A stretch of 64,000 nucleotides of DNA, taken from Arabidopsis thaliana (taxonomy: Eukaryota > Streptophyta > Magnoliopsida > Brassicales > Brassicaceae). Positions 22,840-35,419 of the stretch are shown in pieces. Position 1 is the first letter of the stretch. Every line of letters starts with the position of its first letter. Both the position numbers and the translations under genes were made by a program. The notes beneath the pieces were generated by a model, which saw only the letters and a list, made by a program, of their open reading frames with translations, was not told the DNA's origin and searched no databases. The DNA lies in the NCBI RefSeq assembly GCF_000001735.4, contig NC_003071.7, positions 14,917,443-14,981,442 of the forward strand, written 5' to 3'.

Positions 22840-23260
22840 AAAATTGCGTATCGAATTCAATATCATTAATGGTATTTTCTCCATGTTTTCTGTTGTTAGA
22901 AGCCGGCCATAGGCGAACATGGAGTGCCATCGTAAGTTCTATTTTCTATTTGCTTGCCTGTATAGGTTATATGGAACATGAGATGTTGTTATGTTAGCTT
23001 TGTGCTTGAGCTTTATGTTCATAGTGACTCCTTCTTACTATGATTCTTCTCGAGTAGATTTGTTTTTTGGGCGGATTCTTTGTTTTTATGCTCTTGAGAA
23101 ATTAAGTAAACAATTTAGGCTCAAAGAGTTGGTGATTAGACTTAGAGTTGCTTGTGTTCCATATTTTCAGTTGTATATTTTGAGTTAGTTTCATTGGTTC
23201 AAGCTAACCATTCTCTCTGTGTTTTTTTGTGATCTGATTCCGTTTAATAGATCTCATCAA
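22840..23260 (+). pseudogene. Duplicate fragment of the 156-residue gene (exon 1 and intron 1 part)
   Basis: Closely similar to about 19420-19815: TTTTCTCCATGTTTTCTGTT, GGCGAACATGGAGTGCCATC and the donor CATC|GTAAGT all correspond. The start codon is changed (ATGGTTGG has become ATTAATGG), and exons 2 and 3 are not found downstream. It is a non-coding relic of the tandem duplication that also made serpin copy 3. Confidence 0.8.
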
Positions 23261-23406
23261 AACTTTGTTTAAAATATAATTTTTCTAGGGTTGTTAGGTA
23301 GTTAGCCAAGGCAAATTAGAGAACAAACTGTGTTCTGTTTTGTTTAGTGATCTATCCATCATCGATAAACCTCTCTATTTATAAGTTTCACAGTTTTAGA
23401 ATCATG

Positions 23407-23522
23407 TCAAAAAATGAACCAATAAATGAAGGCATAAAGCTCATCTCGTCGTCAGGAAAATTACATAGCTATCAAAACGTCGAGAAGTAGCTAACTACAA
23501 ATCTCTAAACATAAATCAAATT
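23407..23522. repeat. Duplicated spacer block, copy B
   Basis: Second copy of the serpin-3 downstream block, here followed by BRXL1 3' sequence instead of a serpin. This suggests that one more unit once stood here or that the duplication end lies here. Confidence 0.75.
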
Positions 23523-23649
23523 TTCATTTTGTTTTCATATCACATTCTGATTTTCTTCAAAATTTTAGAAGATGAACAAAATTCTGATTTTTGTGTATAC
23601 CTTTGTTGTGTTAAAGAAGACTACAATATTGATCTCGTTTTTTGTCCTC

Positions 23650-25839
23650 TTAGAGGTATTGGGTTTGTATTCTGTCCCTGTTCTGCTCCCACCATGTCTT
23701 GGCATGCACTTCCCCAAACCGTTCCCGACTGTACAAACCCGGTTCGAAAGGTTTACGGTTAATCGCCAAATAAATTAGGATAGTGCTGAAAAAATCGGTT
23801 CTCTGGTTTACCTGAACCTGACGCGGCGTAGTTCTCTAGTTCCATCTGGTAACTGTCTGATGGTAATGTAGACACCAGGCTCGTCCTCTTCAACCCACTC
23901 ACCTTGCATTTCACTAGCATTACTCATTGAAGGCGGTTCGTCCCTCGATGAGGTGGTGATTCTTGCTGCGTCCATTGGAGGTCCATAAAAATGATGAGGG
24001 ACACTGCCTCCTGGTGGTCTGAAGTTGTTGTCTCTTTGTGTCCAGTCTCTGCTTTCTCTTGCTGAATCAATTCTTGTGTAAGTTGAATCTCTCTGCGACT
24101 GTTAGAAGAAACAAACAGAAGTTGAAAGATAAGATTACTCATAAACCTTCTCTTAAAGTTGTGATCTAAAGAGTGATGTGTTTTACCTGGTCCTCGGATC
24201 TACCAGGAGTTTGAAGAGCTTGTCGGTTAAATCTTTGAACATTGTAAAGCTCAACTATTCTGTCATAGTTCTCACCCCACCACCTCTGAGCCTGCCACTT
24301 GTCGAAAACCTCCCGGCTTCAAAAACGATACAAGTATATGTTAGCTTCATTTCACATTGAATCATTCTATGTCCTTAAGTGAAACATATTCTTGAAAATG
24401 TTATGGAGAGAATGGGTTTCAAATACCTGAAACGTATCCGTTTAAGATCATTTCCTCCACTGGGAAGTGAGACAAATGTGATATGAACACCAGGCTCTAC
24501 TTGAGCCATCCACTCCTTTGGCTCGTCATCCTCTAGTACCACATCACACGACTGAGCAGAGATGGATTCACGTTCACCGCCATACATTGATGTGAATCTT
24601 GAGTCTGGCCGTCCAGATTGATGGTAGGAGGATCTTGGTAAGTCCCAAGCAGGAGTGGAGCTCGTGCTTCCACCAGGATAAGGGTATGGAACACTCTCTG
24701 ATGCAGTGTCAAAATCCGGAAACTTCCTCAAGTTGCTGCTCGAAGAGCCCGGAGTTGGCTTGCTTTGTTTATGAGAACCTGAGAATTTCGACGCCATATC
24801 TTTGATCTGCATAGCATCCGTGCCCAAGAAGTTGATTAAAGTAAAATCTTAAAACACAACCTTACTAGGTGATCATTGGACAGAATAATGTTGGACAGAA
24901 CAGGTAAGTAAGCAATAAAGTCTACTAACATGAAAAAAAAGAGTCAAGAAATGGATGATTTTTCTTTGATCCCAACTAGGAAAAAAAGAGTCTACTATCA
25001 TCATTCATAAAGAGCATGAATAAAGCTAGAAGATCTGATATAATTTGAAACAAATAATATAGTTCATCTTGTCTTCTCCATGACTAGAACATAATCATAG
25101 CTTCTTTTTTTTGCTTCTTTTGATTTACTATATACTTGCCCCACCATCCTAATCTAAATAAGAACCCACTAGGGACTTATTCTAGGAAAGTATATAGATC
25201 AATCTTCAATAACAAGCAAAAATCATGTTCAACAAGGCGTGACTCCATTAGCCTTTTCCACACAAATCATCAGCCACTACATTGGTAAATTCAATGTGAA
25301 ACATAATTTTGATATTTTAATTATTTTACTAAATTGGTTGCTAGATTTTTTATGTCTAGTCACATAGAGTGCAGAAAATAAAACACTGACATAACCTATT
25401 AAAGAGAGATTTGTAATAGATTCCAGAGAAGTGATGTTGCATCACTGTAAAATCTTGTCTAAAGATCCTAATATTGTTTGTAACCTGCAGCCTTAACTAC
25501 AGTAACCTCTATACTTTTGTACTTGACAGCCAAATTTCAAAACTGTTTATTTCACTTTTCACTACAATTGTTAAAACAGTTTAAGAGGACCATTTTTCTC
25601 AATTTGGCTTTGTTTATTTCAAGACCAAGGCAATTAGGAAAAAAGCAACAAAAGTAAAGTGAAAAAGAGTCTTAAGGATCAACAAAGGAAAGAATTGATC
25701 TTTAGGGAGAGAAAGAGACCTGTGTAGTTAGGCTTTTAACGGCTTCTTTAGTGTTGGGAGTGGTGCTCCCACGCGCTTCATCTTCTTCATCCTCCTCACC
25801 TCTGTCTGCCATTTTAGTGCAATTTATGCAAGTAAACAT
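23650..25839 (-). CDS. BRXL1: BRXL1, BREVIS RADIX-like protein
   Basis: Member of the BRX family, which controls root and vascular growth at the plasma membrane and nucleus. Five exons: 25839-25720, 24806-24427, 24316-24187, 24098-23812 and 23728-23650, totalling 331 residues. The N-terminus MFTCINCTKM has cysteines of the kind palmitoylated in BRX. An acidic stretch and a conserved KDMASKFSG segment follow. Two BRX domains are seen at about 138-195 (EWMAQVEPGVHITFVSLPSG ... RWWGENYDRI) and about 277-331 (EWVEEDEPGVYITIRQLPDG ... TWWEQNRDRI), the family hallmark. Intron 1 (25719-24807) is unusually long for this window and otherwise empty. Upstream, a 5' leader intron is probable. Confidence 0.97.
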
Positions 25840-27900
25840 CTTTGCACTCTTTTTTATGTTCTCTGCCTTTTAAACCCTATGAGCCATAAAACAGAAACAG
25901 AGTGTATTAAACATCACAACTTCTAAACCATTACTCATAAATAAAGGTAGCTATATAAAAGAAAAAACAAAGCTATGAAAATGTTAATGATGCTAGAGCT
26001 TAATTAATTAATTGGATAAGCAACTCAACTAATAATAAGTTAGTGAAACCCCAATAATAAAGATTAAAGGAGTAAAAACAAATTTCTTGAGAAGGATGAT
26101 ATATTCCTAGAATAGTAGTAGTAGATGAAGCAAATGTTTAGGATGCAAGAATGAGTTGAGACACATGATTTATGCAGTAAGCCATAAAGATTAAAGAATT
26201 ATATCCCTAAAAATGTTTCATGAAATTAAGGAACTCATGAAATAAAGTAGAGAGGGATACAAGTTTTATATGTAGTATTAAAATAAAAACAAGCTATGGA
26301 GGTACATAATTAGGGGCAATAATAATCTTGATAAAGACAAAAGTGTTCAAAGATACAACTTGGGGATCAGAGAAAAGGACCACTAGAGAAAATATATTTT
26401 CAAAGGATTGTCGATGGCACCTGAATGGATCAAATTATAACCTTTGGAACAATAAAAATATTTGAAATATGATCATGATAGAGACAAGGGATGACATTAA
26501 AATTATATAGTTTCTGTTCTTTCTTTTTTAACAAAGAAAGTGGGTCTGAATAGAGAAGCGAAACTGAGTGTGTAAATGCTTTGTTGAGCAGCAATACCAA
26601 AGTAAAGACCCCATCTCCTCGTCACACACATAAATCAAAAGTTTCAAAGAATATTTATTTCTCCGGCAAGCCGAAGTTTCTGACATTTAAATATTAGAGA
26701 GCTTAATAAAAATATACAATTCTATAAAAAAAACAAAAACAAAAATTTGTTTCTTCTCATCACTCGTGTCCAAAAATACTGTTTTAAACTATAAAACTGA
26801 AAGTATGAAGACACTCGAATTTATTACAGCCAGAAGTAAAGAAAAAGAACTTAGCAACAAAATGGAATCTGTAACAGTCACGTGTATGATAAAAAAAACG
26901 AAAGAGCTAAAACAGAGAAAGAATTAAAGAAAGAGTTGGGTTCAAGTGATGATGGACCAATCTTAATGCATGTCGAAAAAATTGAATAAAATCGAAAGTA
27001 TGTAAGAAAATGAGTTGTTTTCATTCAAAACCCAGTAGATAAAAAAAAAATCAGAGGTAATGAATGGAATTAAATTGAAGTATGGGTTTAGTGTGTTTTA
27101 CCTTGTATCGAAAAGTCTGCAAGGTTAAGCGTCAAGCGTGTATATCTGAAACTTAAGGATTGCTTTTTGTTTCCTATAATAGACCCAACAAAGCTGCAGA
27201 GATTTAGCAGCGTTACAGGCGCAGTAGTAATATGAAGTAAATGCAAAAGGACGACGTAATTGATTATTATGATGAATGGCTTTTATTTTCATTGGAGAAA
27301 CACAATTTCTTCCCTTTTTTTTGTCGAGTAAAAAGCAAAAGTAAAGTAGCAAACAGTAGTAGTCTAGTCAAATATTACTAGGGAAACTTTTGAATGTGGT
27401 AATAAATATTGCCATGAATGATCTGGTTAGTAAAAAATTGATAGATTTGGGTAATGTGTTTGTTATTAACCATCAAAAATGAAGCATAAGAAACAAAACA
27501 CGTAGAACGATGATTTAAATCAGCCTGTAGATACTGAAGTAATAGAATGTAACAGTAGAGAAATTATCTGATTGGTTTCCAGAAATTTTTTTTTTACAAA
27601 AAAAGGTTTGACCAGCTTAGAAAATTTCACGAGAAAATCTTTAAATGGAGGGTTATTCGGAGTCGTACCTGAACCGCAACGTCTTCTTGAAGCGAATTCA
27701 AATCAGAATCTGAAGATAATCTCCGCTCTGTCGAAGCCAAATTACTCCGGAGAAGATCGAAAACTCCAAGAAACAGCGAAATATACTCTTCGACTGGAGA
27801 GGAACTTTAAATACAAGCATAAATCACGGGGTAAGAATCCGGGTAGTCGGGTCACCCAGTAACTGTTACGGAGCTCCGGGTTTTGTTTAGAGAAGTATGA
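25840..27900 (-). promoter_or_regulatory. BRXL1 leader intron and 5' exon region
   Basis: Minus strand. A likely untranslated exon around 27880-27670 ends at a donor GGTTCAG|GTACGA (27668/27667 area), which implies a leader intron of up to 1.8 kb ending near the BRXL1 ATG. AT-rich inside; no coding sequence seen. Confidence 0.45.
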
Positions 27901-28718
27901 CGGAGAGAAAGAGAGAAGGCATTTGGAGGACCGACCGTGAGTAATTTATAAGGTGGAGGAAAATATAGAGATATTAACGGCGTTAGATTACTTACGACGT
28001 GAGTTGACGGAGATACTTTTTTTCTTTCTCTTTGAGTAAACCTTGAAATTTGGTCTCGATAAGAGACGGCAGGGAGGGCCCATTGGTGTTTGCCGGTGAC
28101 GGAGATAAAAAGAGAGAGAGAGAGAGAGTTCTCTTACGTGTGCAGGAAGTAGCCTAGTGGCGGCTTTTAATTGGATGACGTTAGTTCAAACGGGTCGTGT
28201 TACGGTCATGATTTTACACACTATACAACTCCCCCAATGGGTACGGTCGCATCAGTCACAAACGTTTTTTAGTTGTTGTTTGGATCTCTTTATCAAAGTT
28301 TTTGCTTTAAATCGTTTTCTCTTGTTTTAGATAGAATCATGTGTTTTGCCCAAAAAAACATAGAATCATGTCTATCAAATATTTGTTCAATTTGTTATGT
28401 AGGGAAAATTGTATCTTTTGATTGGATGACATGATAGACCGATGAATGCCATTGCTTTCTTTTGACATTTATAGGCTTCGAATTGTTGTTTTGTTTATCA
28501 AATAAATCCAAAAAGGCCCAGAATCTTGGTGCAATAGGAGGCCCAAAACAGGCCCAAACTAAGAAGAGCTAAACCACAGACCTTCATTAATTTTTAAAGG
28601 GCTGAGAGAAAGAGAGAGACTGGGAAACGTTTCAGTTTTCAAAGTCTGTGAGTTTGATCTAGGGTTTTAGACAGAGCTCTCTCTCCTTCCAATTTCAAAA
28701 CTGTGTGAAGAAGAAAAA
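27901..28718. promoter_or_regulatory. Bidirectional promoter BRXL1 / SWIB gene
   Basis: Contains a (GA)n run at 28112-28128 and three AGGCCCA motifs (28514-28520, 28539-28545, 28550-28556). These are reverse-strand site II elements (TGGGCC) and lie about 170-200 bases upstream of the SWIB ATG. Site II clusters are typical of plant genes for ribosomal and organelle proteins. Confidence 0.6.
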
Positions 28719-29585
28719 ATGTCGAGGGTTTTCGGAGCTTGCAGGGTACTGATGGCGAAGGCCGCTTCTTCCACCGGCGCTAAAACTGGTAGACAAGGTA
28801 CTGGCATTCTTAAGGTGGTTCCCGTTTCGAAGCCGCTCGCTAATTTTATTGGGGAAAACGAAGTCTCTCGCACAACTGCCGTCAAGAAAATCTGGGAATA
28901 TATCAAGCTTAACAATCTTCAGGTTAGGGTTTGCTTTATCTTCTCGAACATTTCTGGGTCTTCTCTCTGCGAGTTCTACTGGATTTTGTCTTTTAATTAA
29001 GCTCTCGTTACTTAAATTAATAACCTGTTTATGCCACGTGGGTGATTGATTGATCTAATAGAGCTTGTTTGACTGTATCTGCTTAAGCATTTTTCTGGGT
29101 GTAGGAAGATTCGTAGAAATTTTGAGGCTTTGTGTTGTCCTGAAGTAACTTGATTTCTTCAAAATGGTAGAACAAGGTGTTGTGATTAGCCTTTAATTCG
29201 GTGATTAAGTTTATCTTTGTGACTGCAGCTTATGATCTTGATGTTTTGGATATCTGATTTGTTCAGGAGTCAACATTTCAAAGCCTAACTTTTGTAGCTA
29301 TATGTTCTTGCTTATGTTGAGTGAAGAAATCACTGCTTTTAGGGAAATTTACGAGCTAATGGAAGTTACTTTGATCGTGTTGTTAGCCTTAGCTGGTCTT
29401 ACATTTCTATGTTTTAGAGATTCTTGTTTTCCAACACATACTATTGGTTTTTGATGTAGAATCCGGTGAACAAAAGGGAGATACTATGCGATGAGCAACT
29501 CAAGACGATCTTCAGTGGGAAAGACACTGTCGGGTTCCTCGAGATTTCAAAACTTCTGTCTCAACATTTTCCTAAGTCTGCTTGA
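28719..29585 (+). CDS. SWIB/MDM2-domain protein, small, probably organellar
   Basis: Two exons, 28719-28922 and 29460-29585, joined in phase 0, giving 109 residues. The first ~30 residues (MSRVFGACRVLMAKAASS...) are rich in Arg, Ala and Ser with almost no acidic residues, as in a mitochondrial or plastid presequence. The rest is a SWIB domain: LANFIGENEVSRTTAVKKIW, YIKLNNLQNPVNKREILCDE, then IFSGKDTVGFLEISKLLSQHF. Family members in plants include nucleoid-associated plastid and mitochondrial proteins. The exact partner is unknown. I recall this as At2g35605. Intron 1 (537 bases) is otherwise empty. Confidence 0.93.
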
Positions 29586-30174
29586 TTCCCACATTGCATT
29601 TTCCTTAGCTTCTATTACTATATCATCCAAGAAACGGTTCTTCTTTTTTTGTATCTTTTTATGGGTGATCTTTATTGGTTATATATAGACTACCAGCCAG
29701 TTCCCATCTGTCTTAGACGGTTTATGTATGGATGATGGTTCAAAGTCAATTTAGCTAATGGTGGTTTGTGTCTTGGAACTTTTTTATCTCTACTATAATC
29801 TTCTTCCATCTCAATATGGCATGGACTCCTTCACATCTCATTATCTCTCAGCAGGATAATTCTTATTTCCAAATATACCAATTCAACAGAACACGACTGC
29901 GTGGTTTTTGAAGTATGAAAGTGAAACAACTAAATAAGCCATTTATTAATATAAAAATCTACAGAGAAATTATATGAAAAGAAGAAACAAGTTTCTGTGT
30001 CCAAACCTATGGTTATAACATGATACATTGAGTGAGACAGAGAAAAGAAAGATACAGTTCCACAGTAGTATAAAAAGGCCGTATAGAAGGAAAAAAAAAA
30101 CTCCCTAAGTCTGTCTCCTTGTGACCCAAGAAATCGAGTGTAAGCTTCTTGGAGTCTTCTTGCCAGTAATGTTA
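29586..30174. other. Convergent 3' regions of SWIB gene and XEG113
   Basis: Two 3' UTRs and AT-rich spacer; no gene seen. Confidence 0.55.
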
Positions 30175-33100
30175 TCAGAGAGGAGGATGATCTTCTTCTG
30201 GTGTCTGTGGTGGAACCGGTTTCCAACCAGGTTTCTCGTCCCAATACATATCGTAGTAAATGTGTCCTGGAGTCTTGTTCTCCTCACAACACCATATTCC
30301 CACATATCTCTTTACCCGTCTTCTAAATCTTTCTTCTCGCTCCTGCTTGCAAACCCGATTCGGTCAGGTCAGATTTACATGGTGTATCAACATGTCTAAA
30401 TGTTTTCACGGTTTAAATATCTACTTGCCTTGTCAGAGAATCCGATGAAAGCATCTTCAATTGAAGAAAACTTGATCACTTTGACATCGTCGAAGGAAGA
30501 GAATATCGCCTTAAACTGCGGTGAGCACAAAACAAGGCGATAAGGCTAAGCCAGCGATTTTGAAATATAACAAAGAGTGATAGATAGCTAATGAAATCTT
30601 AGTTACCGTATCTTCATTGCTCCGCTTTGGGAACTTAAGAACCCGAGAGGGGCTAGTGTTATTTGATGCCTCGCATCCTTCTTTTCCTTCTTGACAAAGC
30701 TGAACATCAAGCCATGACTCTTTCACCTGAAAAATATTTTCACTCCTGACATTTTTTCTATGAAATGATTAATTAGAAAAATATATCTGGGCGGCTATAT
30801 TACTTGTTTTGGCAGCAATGGGTTATCTAGAAAAGAATACTCTCTGATACCAATCCCAGGGCCAAACTCTTCCTCTGGTAGCTCCTTAAGCATGATATTG
30901 ACCTGTAATTGAAATTATTCAGCTGTTATGAGTCATTTGCAGAGGAAGAATCAGATATTGACATGTTACAACATCATTACAAATACTACCTCAAAGACAT
31001 GATCAAGTGGGCAGATGAAAGGTTGTCGGGTCATAGATCCCTGAAGAGTACCAGGATGCCCAAACCAAAGCCTATCTAACCTGCACCATATTGGTGGCAT
31101 CACCTGATAACATTGTAGAGACCAACCAGCTATATATAAGAATCAATCATTATCACCAGGAAATATGCATTAAGCTGTTGAATGGACTCACCAGTGTACG
31201 ATTAAGAAGAGATGCAATGGCTAGAGCTGATCTGATCTGTTTCATCTGTAAAGTGGACCAAAGGTGGATGTAAAATTAGAAAGGTGGTCAAGTTAGCATA
31301 TAGTTCTGAGGGATCATGTTAGGTTAGTAGTTGTTACTTGGTGATTAACGAGGATAAAATGCGATTCAATGGTATGCTTCCCGTCAAGTAACAAGCTTTT
31401 TGGAATCGATGGTTTAAACGCAATGAAACCTCCTGCATTGTGTTGGAGTTTACAATGTTGATTTTGGCTTTCCCCATTAACAAGATTAATGTTGAAGAAT
31501 CTTAACAGAAAGAATATTACCTGGTGAATCATAATATTCTGGTGGGTCATAGAAAACCATCCCCTCTCGAAGCCTGTGGCGTTTTCCTTCGGTACCTGCA
31601 TACTGGAATGTTGTATGCACGGCATATGGTTCTAGCCTGAGTTGTTGATACATAGCCTTCCATCGAAAATAGAAGTTACCTGTTAGGTCATTTCTGAACA
31701 CAAAAGAAAAGAGGATGATAATAAAACACAAAAACAGGAAGCATGAAGAAAGGTACCTGAACAAAATAAGTATGACCACTGCAAAATATGCTAGCTGGCA
31801 AAATTCCAACCTTGAGATTTCCATCATAAGCATAGAAAAGTCCACTATCCCCTTCCACAGATGGACCTAGCTGTCTCCTAACAATCTCATTGAACCCATT
31901 TTGATCCCAAACCTTATCGTCAGCTAAGAGAATTTCTTTCCATTCTTTTGCCAACTTTTTCGCAGATTCTGTCGGCCGCCAATGAAAAATTCCTATGTTG
32001 TAGGCAGCACCAACTTTCAAAGTCCAAGAAAAGAACGGTAGAGAAAACAGTTAGTAGCCATGTGAACAGATTAGCTGCTGATAATAATAAACTCAAAACA
32101 CTTTTGCCAGAGTGATAAACGAATTCAAATGGGAACAGGGGAAAATGCATATCTATAGCTAACATCTACCTTGTTGCCATATGTCCAAACTGTCATCTAT
32201 GACGGTAGGCACAACTTGATCGCTTGAAGTCAAAACATCAGCATCTGGGAATCGAGCCAAATAAGGCATAGGGTTCTGTCACATATAAATTATCAGAAGA
32301 AAGTCTATTAAGGAAGATAACGTGATGAATAACAGTGATAATAATCTGTCGAATTAGCACCTTAAGCCACACCATGTCAGTGTCACACATAAGTAGCTCG
32401 TAACCAAAAGGCAAGACAGAATCTATGAGAATAACTTTTTCTCTTCCCATTTTGTGGAATGTTGGAGAACCCCACCCGACATCCACTGTGCTCATATGGC
32501 TTCCCATGTCAAAAACTGGAACGCCTTTCCAGTACAAAGCCTCTAATAACTTTGTATCCATCGCACCTATAAAGCCCCATAACATAAAGTTACTAACTTA
32601 CAGAAAGCCAGTGAAATGGACAATCAGAAATAGATATTAGAAGTGACAACTCACCAACAAGAATATTGGAGAGATCTAAATCAGTCAAGTGTTTAACCCA
32701 AGTCAAAATGAAATCCATAAAAGCATAGTTCCCAAAGGTCACTATAATAACATTGTCCTTCACTCTTTCCCCAAACAATTCTTTGGTCAGTTTAAAGGTC
32801 TCAAGCGGTGGCATCTTCTTATCTCTAGGAGGAGACACCCAAATTTTACCCAAGGAATTGCCTTGAGCCTCCTCCAGAACTGGCGGTGGCAGTGCTTGTG
32901 GTGGTGGTGGTGGAGCAACTGGTAACTCTAAGGTTGCATTTTCTTGTGGGAGACTATGAATTCGGCCAGAAGCTACAATTAGAAAAGAAACAACATTTAA
33001 GCTTCCACTGTTTATAAGATTAATGTATACTCAAGCAAGCTCAACTAATAAATACCATGAAACGTAAAATCCAATTGACTGAACTGTTTTGTAGTGTGGG

Positions 33101-33664
33101 AGAGTAACACTAGACTTATGAAAAATCAAAACTTTCAGACACCTCAAGCAGATCCAAATACATTAGTTTATCACTTGATCAGATTCAAAAGCTGAGCTTC
33201 AGATCAACTAAAGTGATCGAAAGTCAAAACCCATCTCAGATTATAGCAAATCCAAAGTTTTAAACAATAAAGAAGTGATTTTTCTAACGAATACTGAGAT
33301 TTAAGGTCAACGGTGAGCTCGGATTAGAATCAGAACCAATGAATTAAAGAGCCTAACCTCCCAAAATCTCACCTAATGATTAGACATTAATTCGTTTACG
33401 AAATCAAACTCAGAACGCAAATCTAATCTCTAAAGCAATGTGAAGCAGATATAAGCAAAGAGTGTGAGTGAGATAGAGAGAGAGGTTACTGGAAAGAGGA
33501 GGAAAAGAGAGAAAGGAGGAGGAGCCATTGGTGGGAGAGTAAATGGCGGAGAATACATAGAAGGAAGAGACGAGAACGCCAATGATCACAGTCGCGTAGA
33601 TCGTCACGAAGAGAGGTTTCGAATTCGTAGCATCGCGAAACCCATTTCGCCAACCCTCCACCAT
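30175..33664 (-). CDS. XEG113: XEG113, Golgi arabinosyltransferase (GT77)
   Basis: Adds arabinofuranose to hydroxyproline-linked arabinan chains of extensins, so shapes wall structure and cell elongation. Thirteen exons: 33664-33490, 32972-32655, 32566-32361, 32275-32170, 32013-31757, 31656-31521, 31432-31338, 31245-31192, 31103-30990, 30902-30804, 30726-30607, 30515-30429 and 30342-30175, totalling 644 residues. Type II topology: a short basic N-terminus and one membrane segment at about 16-41 (LFVTIYATVIIGVLVSSFYV). A proline-rich stem follows, then the GT77 catalytic domain with the DxD motif DTD at 226-228 (LLMCDTDMVW). The last intron but none of the others has a GC donor (GACAAG|GCAAGT). 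The start ATG at 33664 is the first in frame; the open frame extends a few codons upstream without another ATG. Confidence 0.96.
30343..30428 (-). other. GC-AG intron of XEG113
   Basis: Exon 12 ends FIGFSDK at 30429 and the intron begins GCAAGT. Exon 13 begins EREERF at 30342 after GCAG. Both exons are whole codons, so the junction is fixed. The donor AAG|GCAAGT is the strong consensus typical of GC introns. Confidence 0.85.
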
Positions 33665-34383
33665 TATTCTCAATGTTTCAATCTCTTCTTCGTCTTCCTC
33701 AAATCTCCATTAACAAAAAAGTTTTATTCTTTGGTGCCTTTTCTCTTTTGTTCGGGTTTTGTCTTCTTCTTCTTCCTCTTTGTCCGATCGATTTGATCGT
33801 TTGGTAGGTTCTGGTCAACTTCGTTTTCGGCGTCTTCTCTTTCAGCAGCTTCGCTCATTAACGATTGTATTTGGGTTACATTATTAATTTGTTTCTTTAT
33901 TCAACATTTGTTTGATTCCCCAACTCTCTCAAGTAATGCAAAATAGTGGCATTTAAAATCATTATAAAACAATGTTCTTGTTAGCAAATGGTTAGCTAAG
34001 TTTGGACATGTTGTTGTGTATATCAATTCATAGCAATTTTTTTTTCTTTTAAGACTTTGTAGAAAGAGGAGATCATGAATTGAAATCACAATTGGAAGAC
34101 TTATAATTACACTTAAGAAAAAAATGGATAAGATATTAAGAATAAAGGTAGTAATATTTTTATATCTGTTTGTTAATCTAGTTAAGTAAATTTAGATGTA
34201 TATTTATTGAATGAATTTGGAAAAACAAAAATTAAATACGCAAAGACACAAAAAGACAGAGAGATCTTAATGCAATGCTCTGGTTGCTTTGACTTTGTTT
34301 TCCGGTTTCCCCAATCCCACGATGTCCGAACATGTCAACTCTCCATACTTTTGAGGAAATTATTTTGTTGATATAATATGTCC
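33665..34383. promoter_or_regulatory. XEG113 upstream region
   Basis: The first ~150 bases on the minus strand are probably leader. The rest is AT-rich spacer with no gene seen. Confidence 0.45.
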
Positions 34384-34393
34384 AAAAATTTAC

Positions 34394-35419
34394 GGGAAAA
34401 ATGTCATTTAATCTCCTAACTTTCAAAAAATGGTTATTTTATACATCAACTTCGTACGTGGTCGTTTAAAACATGAAATAAACGTTGACTAATTTTTAAA
34501 ACATGATCTTTCGTTGACCAGGCCAAAATAGACATGTCGTTATCAGTCATTAACGGAACTTCTAACGTCCGTTATCATCCGTTAACTTTATTAGTCAAGT
34601 TTCAAATTGTGGCCATTTTAAACATCAACTTCTTATGTGGCCATTTAAAACATGAACTAAACGTTAACTACCATTTAAAACATGAAAAATTCGTTGACCA
34701 GGCCAAAATAGACATGTCTTTATCAATAGAACCTAAAACCCCGTTAATGACTGTTAATCTGTCCAAAACAACGTCGTTTGAGAATAATCGAAAGAACATA
34801 AAGATTTTTCCCATATGAAATCTTCATATCAAAAAGTTTTAAGCAGAACCCAAGAACATAGTTTGATAAAGAGATAATCGCAGTGCCAGTAATTGGAAGC
34901 AAATAAAGGTGTTTTCGTTTATATATTTGTTTTAAATTTTAAAAGGAATCATGGAAGCAAATTGAAGACTCATTATAAAATTGTTCGTCTTGTTTGAGCG
35001 GTTGTAGAAATAAATTTGGGGAACTAGGGATACTAATAGAGTCGTTAACAAGTGATAATGAATGTTATAAGTTCTTTTAGTGAATGATGACAACATGTTT
35101 ATTTTGGCTTGGTCAACGAATTTTTCATGTTTTAAATGGTAGTCAACGCTTAGTTTATGTTTAAAATGGTCACATATAAAGTCGATGTTTAAAATGGCCA
35201 CAATTTAAAACTTGACTAATAAAGTCGTTAACGGATGATAACGGACGTTAGAAGTTCCGTTAATGACTGATAACGGCATGTCTATTTTGGCCTGGTCAAC
35301 GAATAATTATGTTTTAAAAGTTAGTCAACGTTTAGTTCATGTTTTAAACGGCCGCATACGAAGTTGATGTATAAAATGACCATTTTTTGAAAGTTGGGGG
35401 ATTAATTGACATTTTTCCC
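34394..35419. mobile_element. Hairpin (foldback) element with long terminal inverted repeats, MULE-like
   Basis: The left arm from 34394 (GGGAAAAATGTCATTTAATC) and the reverse complement of the right arm ending at 35419 (GGGAAAAATGTCAATTAATC) match over at least 330 bases. They include GTTGACCAGGCCAAAATAGA and the block CATTAACGGAACTTCTAACG. Each arm also holds partial internal repeats of TTTAAAACATGAA..GTTGACC units. Flanks AAAAATTTAC (34384-34393) and AAAAATTTGC (35420-35429) agree at nine of ten bases, fitting the 9-10-bp duplication of Mutator-like elements. The centre (about 34740-35040) is unique and AT-rich. No transposase is present. Open frames of 94 and 89 codons in the arms are mirror images of each other and not genes. 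Confidence 0.8.

Noticed and set aside
33464..33796. 110-codon plus-strand ORF over the XEG113 start
   Set aside because: Antisense to exon 1 and the leader of XEG113; purine-rich artefact.
34534..35201. ORFs of 94 (plus) and 89 (minus) codons with a shared sequence
   Set aside because: They are mirror-image readings of the inverted arms of the hairpin element, not genes.
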